Source of the DNA: Salinimonas iocasae
Lineage (GTDB): Bacteria > Pseudomonadota > Gammaproteobacteria > Enterobacterales > Alteromonadaceae
Assembly: GCF_006228385.1 (NCBI RefSeq)
Contig: NZ_CP039852.1
Location: forward strand, 1,442,001-1,506,000
DNA length: 64,000 nucleotides
Direction: 5' to 3'
In this document: in pieces, positions 58,934 to 64,000 of the stretch
How positions within the stretch are numbered: the first letter of the stretch is position 1
Layout of the letters: every line of letters starts with the position of its first letter
Notes under the pieces: model-generated
Database searches by the model: none
What the model saw: the letters and a program-made list of their open reading frames with translations, nothing else
What the model was told of the DNA's origin: nothing
Program-made: the position numbers and the translations under genes

Positions 58934-60451
58934 ATGTGTGGTATTGTCGGAATAGTAGGTAAAACGCAGGTAGCGCAGTCACTTTACGACGGATTAACCG
59001 TACTGCAGCACCGGGGCCAGGACGCCGCAGGTATCATCACCATTGATCACAACCGGTTTAACTTACGCAAAGCCAACGGGTTGGTCAGAGATGTGTTTCA
59101 TACACGTCATATGAAGCGTTTGTCAGGTACAATGGGAATCGGGCATGTTCGCTATCCGACTGCGGGCACCTCAAGTTCAGCAGAAGCACAGCCTTTTTAT
59201 GTGAACTCTCCTTTCGGTATTGCTTTTGCACACAATGGCAATCTGACAAATTCCCATGATTTACAGGAAGAAGTGTTTCGTATCGCTCGTCGGCATATCA
59301 ATACGTCTTCAGACTCAGAACTGCTGCTCAATATCTTTGCGCATGAGTTGCAACAGTGTACTGAGCTGACAGTCAGCGCTGAGGAAATTTTCAAAGTAGT
59401 CACCCGTGTTCACAAAAAGATTCGCGGTGCATATGCGGTTGTAGCTGCAATCATTGGTCAGGGTGTTGTCGCGTTTCGTGACCCGCATGGTATTCGTCCG
59501 TTAGCATTGGGTAAGCGTATCACCGAAATGGGCGAGGAATACATGGTTGCATCTGAAAGTGTTGCCCTTGATGCGGTTGGCTTTACGTTTATTCGTGATG
59601 TTGCGCCAGGCGAGGCGGTATTTATCAGTGAACATGGCGAGCTACATACTCAGCAATGCGCTGAGCATCCGTCAACGTCGCCGTGTGTTTTTGAATATGT
59701 TTATTTTGCACGTCCTGATTCATTTATTGATGGGGTTTCGGTTTACGCATCCAGAGTAAACATGGGCCGTAAGCTGGGCGAGAAAATTGCCCGCGAATGG
59801 GCTGATAAAGATATTGATGTGGTTATTCCAATTCCCGAAACATCAATGGATGTTGCACTGCAGATTGCCAACACTCTGCAACTGCCTTATCGCCAGGGGT
59901 TCGTTAAGAACCGTTATATTGGTCGCACCTTCATCATGCCGGGCCAGACGATGCGTAAGCAATCGGTTCGCAGAAAGCTCAATGCGATATCTTCTGAGTT
60001 TCGTGGAAAAAACGTATTGCTGGTAGATGATTCTATCGTACGGGGCACAACGTCCGGCCAAATTATTGAAATGGCACGGGAGTCAGGAGCGAACAAAGTT
60101 TACTTTGCCTCAGCCGCGCCGGAGATACGCTTCCCGAATGTTTATGGCATTGATATGCCGTCAGCTAACGAGTTGATTGCCTATGGCAGAGAAATCGAGC
60201 AAATTGCCGATTTAATTCAGGCAGACGGACTGATTTTTCAGGACATAAAAGATTTGGTAGAAGCTGTGCGTGAAGAGAACCCTGAAATTCAGCGGTTTGA
60301 AACCTCGGTATTTGACGGTAGCTATATTACCGCTGACATTGACCAGGAATATCTTGAGCGCATAGACCTGGCCCGAGGCGAATCGAGCCAGGCGCCGGTG
60401 GTACAAGCCGAACTATCTAATCTTGAAATGCATAATATGGATAACGACTGA
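58934..60451 (+). CDS. purF: Amidophosphoribosyltransferase
   Basis: 505 residues. The N-terminal nucleophile is Cys2 ([10 protein letters not shown]), so the initiator Met is removed. The glutaminase part includes HRGQDAAGI and [12 protein letters not shown]. The PRPP-binding loop is [18 protein letters not shown]. It carries out the first committed step of purine synthesis, making phosphoribosylamine from PRPP and glutamine. It lies 14 bp after cvpA and ends the series with a strong terminator. Confidence 0.97.
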   Translation: MCGIVGIVGKTQVAQSLYDGLTVLQHRGQDAAGIITIDHNRFNLRKANGLVRDVFHTRHMKRLSGTMGIGHVRYPTAGTSSSAEAQPFYVNSPFGIAFAHNGNLTNSHDLQEEVFRIARRHINTSSDSELLLNIFAHELQQCTELTVSAEEIFKVVTRVHKKIRGAYAVVAAIIGQGVVAFRDPHGIRPLALGKRITEMGEEYMVASESVALDAVGFTFIRDVAPGEAVFISEHGELHTQQCAEHPSTSPCVFEYVYFARPDSFIDGVSVYASRVNMGRKLGEKIAREWADKDIDVVIPIPETSMDVALQIANTLQLPYRQGFVKNRYIGRTFIMPGQTMRKQSVRRKLNAISSEFRGKNVLLVDDSIVRGTTSGQIIEMARESGANKVYFASAAPEIRFPNVYGIDMPSANELIAYGREIEQIADLIQADGLIFQDIKDLVEAVREENPEIQRFETSVFDGSYITADIDQEYLERIDLARGESSQAPVVQAELSNLEMHNMDND

Positions 60452-60475
60452 TAGTTCGTTAACATAATAAATTGT

Positions 60476-60500
60476 AAGCCGCGCCCAGCGCGGCTTTTTT
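60476..60500 (+). terminator. Rho-independent terminator after purF
   Basis: AAGCCGCGC-CCA-GCGCGGCTT stem followed by T residues. Confidence 0.93.
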
Positions 60501-60537
60501 AATCGCTCACTTTCGTTCAGTGACAAGGGCAACGCTG

Positions 60538-61230
60538 TTGAAAACTTCCCGTAATGCCGTAATGGCTCTTCGCGACAGCGAATTATCCAGGTCAACAAAA
60601 CCGTTCGTTACAAGGGGGAGCAGGGTAGTCAGATGTAACTCCTGCCTCCTGCCGAAACCCCACTGTATGTGTGATAACAAGCCTGAAGCGATAGCTACAT
60701 GTGCTGTAGTACTGTTAATGGCACAGGGCGAATACTACAAACCTTCCAATACGGGGCGGCTGATTGCTGATGTCGTGCCGGAAAACTATGCCTTCAAATG
60801 GCACCGCACGCAGGCGCAACCTGAATTACTGGCTTTACTGTCTGATCCTACGTACGACCCGTACCTGATATTCCCTCACGAGTATGCGCAAGTCGAAAGG
60901 TGTGTGGGCCGGGTGTCCATGACAAGCCGCAAACCATTGTTCATTTTTCTGGATGGAACCTGGCGTGAAGCTAAACGTATGTTCAGAAAAAGTGATTATT
61001 TGCAGCGGCTGCCGGTTCTAAGCATCGACACTACAGAACAAAATGATTACGTGCTGCGGGAGGCTGCTCATGACTATCAGCTATGTACCGCCCAGGTAGC
61101 AGTAAAGATTTTTCAACTGGCGGGCGAGCAAGAAAGCGCTGTCGCACTGGATAATTATTTTAAGGTATTTACAACACAATATCTTAAAGGAAAGCCCGAC
61201 CGTAAAAATCGGGCTGACGATGCGATTTAA
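60538..61230 (+). CDS. DTW-domain protein, probable tRNA acp3U transferase (TapT-like)
   Basis: I prefer TTG 60538, which has AAGGG eight bases upstream (230 residues); a GTG at 60520 is also in frame. Zinc-type cysteines lie near the N-terminus (VRCNSCLLPKPHCMC). The domain-naming motif is seen as FLDGTWREAKRMF. Other parts are LMAQGEYYKPSNTGRLIADV, LIFPHE and later LCTAQVAVKIFQ. E. coli TapT (YfiP) adds the acp group to U47 of tRNAs; this protein is of similar length and build, but the DTW family also has TuaA-like members. Convergent with the next gene, overlapping it by four bases. Confidence 0.86.
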   Translation: MKTSRNAVMALRDSELSRSTKPFVTRGSRVVRCNSCLLPKPHCMCDNKPEAIATCAVVLLMAQGEYYKPSNTGRLIADVVPENYAFKWHRTQAQPELLALLSDPTYDPYLIFPHEYAQVERCVGRVSMTSRKPLFIFLDGTWREAKRMFRKSDYLQRLPVLSIDTTEQNDYVLREAAHDYQLCTAQVAVKIFQLAGEQESAVALDNYFKVFTTQYLKGKPDRKNRADDAI

Positions 61231-61826
61231 TGTAAGAATTGGGGGCCAAAACCTGAGCCCCACGCAATAATGGTAGCGGCCATCAATACACTGAGCAGCA
61301 CCAAACCACAGGTCACGACAGAACTTGCGTATATAAACCCTTTTTCTTCAGGTATGTGCATAATGATTGGTACACCGGCGTAGAGCAAATACACCGAGTA
61401 TGATAACCCTACCAGACCGACGCTCATTACAAACCACAATTGCGGATAAAGCCCGGCAAACCCTACCATGAAAAGCGGCGTAGCTGTGTATGCGGCAAGT
61501 TCCAGCGACTGCGTATAGGTAGGTTTGGCGTCAAAGATGCCCGCCAGCTCTCGAATCATGAACGCCAGAGCAAGCACGCCAAGAAACAGCCCGACGTATA
61601 GTCCGATACTAACAATGAACGCACTTTGCTCAGTTAGTCGGATGGTATCTCCGGCACCAATTTTCCAGCCCAGCTGTGTGGCTGAGTAATAGGTAACCAG
61701 TGAGGGAATGAGTGCAATAACCAAAATATGGCTTAATGCATACACGCAGTTTTCGTGTTTTTTGTCTATGGTTGCCCATTCTTCTCTGGGATGAGTATAA
61801 ATGCCCAGCAAATGATTAAGGATCAT
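61227..61826 (-). CDS. Yip1-family integral membrane protein
   Basis: 199 residues with five to six membrane helices. The start (LNHLLGIYTHPREEWATI) and the mid-protein LAAYTATPLFMVGFAGLYP are typical of bacterial Yip1-domain proteins, whose role is unknown. Its 3' end overlaps the DTW gene by four bases. No operon partner is visible. Confidence 0.87.
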   Translation of the reverse strand: MILNHLLGIYTHPREEWATIDKKHENCVYALSHILVIALIPSLVTYYSATQLGWKIGAGDTIRLTEQSAFIVSIGLYVGLFLGVLALAFMIRELAGIFDAKPTYTQSLELAAYTATPLFMVGFAGLYPQLWFVMSVGLVGLSYSVYLLYAGVPIIMHIPEEKGFIYASSVVTCGLVLLSVLMAATIIAWGSGFGPQFLH

Positions 61827-61937
61827 AGCGTGCCCCTATGGCCAAAGTTAACAATTGGTTAACAAGTAACCTATCGCTTAATCATAGGGGGAGTCAATAA
61901 AAAGTATAAAAAGTAAACAGAAGGCTATCTTTTATAT

Positions 61938-61969
61938 CAGAAAGAGGGCTGTAAGCAGGCCTCTTTCTG
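61938..61969. terminator. Inverted repeat downstream of the epimerase-VKOR gene
   Basis: A perfect 10-bp inverted repeat (CAGAAAGAGG / CCTCTTTCTG, 12-nt loop) lies just after the stop of the minus-strand gene at 61979. There is no clear T run, so it is a possible terminator only. Confidence 0.5.
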
Positions 61970-61978
61970 CTAATACAC

Positions 61979-64000
61979 CTACACGATAGCCTTTTCCCAT
62001 TTTCCATATTTGCAGGAAATTGAACCCTTTCGCAGGCTAAGTGCAATAAGTAGCGGCCCGCATATCAAACTGGAGACCATCGATAACGTGCTTGCCTCAT
62101 ACATAAACGGCGCGGCCATCAATCCTATTCCCAGAGGGATGAGACCATATCGCGCGGCCCGGCCTGACTCCGCGGTGGCGGTAACGACAACGGTCAATGC
62201 TAGTGCTCCGACGATATGATCAGCATTCGCCATGCCGCCAGATGCGTCCAGTGTGATACGGGTAAACATCAGCCATAAGCCGATAGGAATACATAATGCC
62301 AGGTTCCAGGGTAAGGTAACACCACCGGCTACCATGTCTTTAAGGACCACCAGTGGGCCTCGCTCAAACTCACGTTCATCGCCCTGCCATTTGCCATCAT
62401 CCGTGTCGCCGGTAAAGAAAATGCGTAGCAGAGGACGACCCTGTTTTTTCCTGCGCCACAGAAACTCTGTTGTTGCAACAAGCTCATCCAGCGAGTAGGG
62501 GATTTGAATCAGCATTGCGGCTGCACCAATCAGACAAAGTGTACACCAGGTCCCGATAACAATTGGCTGAATAATGATAAAGAAAATAGAGACAGCACCC
62601 AGCGGTACAATCATTATACCGAATAACATAACCAGCCAGGGCATTGTGCGCCAGCGTCTGGTTGAACCCATCAAACCGGTAAGGATTTCCAGCGCATATG
62701 TCAGTGCGCCTAAACCTGCATCGGGTACCGGCCATGCCTCTGAAACCTTGGAGGTAATTATCTCTTCCGTTCCATTTTTACCATCGCCACCGGCGCCCGC
62801 GAAGAAGGGGTCCCAAACAGCATCAATATGTCCTAGCTGATAGGCGCACAGATATCTGGATATAAAAAAACCAACAAATGCCAGCAAAATAATCGGCATC
62901 CTTTGTACCCAGCTTGACGGGTTGAAGTCCCAGCCAGGCGGCACATTTGGTCCCGTTTCAGCAGCAATCAATGAAACGCCAGGTGTAGGTCTTGAACACA
63001 CGGCAAAGCCAATAATGAGCATTCCCACTATGGTGCCATTGAGATAAGCTGCCGCGGTAGGCGCCCAGAAGACGAGCGGGGCAGTCAATACCCACAGCCC
63101 CACACCCGCGGCGGCCCAGCGTGCCAGGCTCATACGCCAGGATAAACTCAGGCAACCGAAAACAAAAAGTGCGCCCCCGGATGCCATGTCACTGATAATC
63201 ATTCCCTGACTTTCATAACCCAGTAAAAATGGTGCGGTTATAAGCCAGAACGCTAGACCGATATTTAGAAAGTGGGCCCAGATAAAATTGTTGTGGCTGG
63301 TCCGGTAGTGCTCTTCATGTTTCTCACGAATAGTATTCGCGTTGACCTTTTTCTCAGTCGATGTCTGCATCCAGTCCGGCATGGTGATGCCATTAGCTTT
63401 GTACCAGGCGGGCGGATCTTTTTTAAGATTGCCGACCAGCTTGGCTAGTTCATCATAAATGGAATGCTGGGGTTCCCAGTCAATCTGCGTTTTGACACGG
63501 GAGATATCTAAGTCGTAATGGTCGCTGGATAAATCGATCATAAAAGGTTTAATGAACGGCTTCTCACCGTGATCGAACGCATCAGGCACTACCGGCTCAG
63601 TTTTTTCTTCAAGCCAGGCTCCCGGCTTTGCGATAAACTCTGGCACAGTAATGGTTTCCCACTCTTTTTCACCGTAGATGAGATTACCGATACGATTTTG
63701 CAATGCCTGATAGCCCATGACATTGTCTTCACCGGCCAGCAATACATTCTGCTCGGGCAGCGATTTACGCTGGGCGACCAAACTCTTGAATAGACTGACC
63801 ATGTCGTCTTTGTGCAAGAACGCCTGGCCTGCCATTTTATCACCGGAATAAACCCAGCTTTTCAGTTGCCGCTCGTAAATTCTGGCAATCTGATAGCTCA
63901 GAGTAGGAACGGCTGTGTTTTCATCATACAGGCCTGCCAGGCGAAGAAGAGAGTAGGGAATATGGCCGTGATGTTCTCGTACGGCCTTTTCTGCATTCGC
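61979..64000 (-). CDS. Epimerase - SPW membrane - VKOR fusion protein (5' end outside window)
   Basis: The frame is open up to the right edge: it reads AVREHHGHIPYSLLRLAGLY... at the edge, so the first ATG inside the window (63835) is internal and the gene begins beyond 64000. The edge part resembles the C-terminal half of an NAD-dependent epimerase/dehydratase (SLLRLAGLYDENTAVP, then DISRVKTQIDWEPQHS). A multi-helix membrane part follows, with SPW-type repeats (WLITAPFLLGYE; LWVLTAPLVFW). Near the end is a vitamin-K-epoxide-reductase-like segment with the CxxC in GTWCTLCLIGAA. VKOR-type proteins reoxidise disulphide carriers using quinones. What the epimerase does here is unknown. Confidence 0.82.
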   Translation of the reverse strand, partial: ANAEKAVREHHGHIPYSLLRLAGLYDENTAVPTLSYQIARIYERQLKSWVYSGDKMAGQAFLHKDDMVSLFKSLVAQRKSLPEQNVLLAGEDNVMGYQALQNRIGNLIYGEKEWETITVPEFIAKPGAWLEEKTEPVVPDAFDHGEKPFIKPFMIDLSSDHYDLDISRVKTQIDWEPQHSIYDELAKLVGNLKKDPPAWYKANGITMPDWMQTSTEKKVNANTIREKHEEHYRTSHNNFIWAHFLNIGLAFWLITAPFLLGYESQGMIISDMASGGALFVFGCLSLSWRMSLARWAAAGVGLWVLTAPLVFWAPTAAAYLNGTIVGMLIIGFAVCSRPTPGVSLIAAETGPNVPPGWDFNPSSWVQRMPIILLAFVGFFISRYLCAYQLGHIDAVWDPFFAGAGGDGKNGTEEIITSKVSEAWPVPDAGLGALTYALEILTGLMGSTRRWRTMPWLVMLFGIMIVPLGAVSIFFIIIQPIVIGTWCTLCLIGAAAMLIQIPYSLDELVATTEFLWRRKKQGRPLLRIFFTGDTDDGKWQGDEREFERGPLVVLKDMVAGGVTLPWNLALCIPIGLWLMFTRITLDASGGMANADHIVGALALTVVVTATAESGRAARYGLIPLGIGLMAAPFMYEASTLSMVSSLICGPLLIALSLRKGSISCKYGKWEKAIV

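Overview
The window reads as a chromosome segment of a marine-type gammaproteobacterium, most likely in the Alteromonadaceae (Alteromonas/Salinimonas-like). The reasons are the housekeeping order epmC - NAD-kinase-like - yfcL ... mnmC - fabB - pdxB - asd - fimV ... truA - accD - folC - dedD - cvpA - purF, a gammaproteobacterial FadR, an Oar-like TonB-dependent receptor and FlgO-type lipoproteins. The genus cannot be fixed without a database search. No rRNA, tRNA, CRISPR array or prophage was seen.

Region 1 (1-14.2 kb) is loosely packed: an Oar-like outer-membrane receptor, small exported proteins, a GFA-family enzyme, an unusual protein with two retropepsin-like halves, a DUF885 lipoprotein peptidase, a HelD/UvrD-like helicase carrying a nuclease-like insertion and C-terminal zinc clusters, and a metallo-beta-lactamase-fold lipoprotein. 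An NhaC-type Na+/H+ antiporter follows at 14.2-15.7 kb.

Region 2 (15.7-22.9 kb) is the accessory part. It holds a decayed integron: an intI pseudogene without a start codon, with two in-frame stops and no C-terminus; a palindromic intI/attI region; one gene cassette; and an attC-like structure. After it come a frameshifted IS3-family copy, a lone IS-end remnant, a membrane protein split by a frameshift in a homopolymer, a PEP-CTERM-type protein, and an apparently intact second IS3-family element. That element cuts off an AAA ATPase resembling the N-terminus of RloC/PrrC-type anticodon nucleases. Next to it lies an Rhs-core fragment. The whole block looks like a graveyard of mobile and defence or competition genes.

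Region 3 (23.3-32.9 kb) is lipid and redox metabolism: fadR converging on a conserved unknown gene, a GMC oxidoreductase, and a TetR regulator divergent from a dienoyl-CoA isomerase-like crotonase plus fadH (unsaturated fatty acid degradation) across a pair of palindromic operators. An Old Yellow Enzyme and a PfpI/DJ-1 protein are on the opposite strand.

Region 4 (33-64 kb) is conserved core: a TPR/aspartic-protease gene coupled to a thioesterase, epmC, a NAD-kinase-like gene, yfcL, three tandem FlgO-like lipoproteins, mnmC, fabB, pdxB, asd, fimV (with a recent 45-residue repeat expansion), a very large thrombospondin-type-3/propeller lipoprotein inserted between fimV and truA, then truA-accD-folC-dedD-cvpA-purF, a DTW-domain protein, a Yip1-family protein, and a partial epimerase-SPW-VKOR fusion running off the right end.
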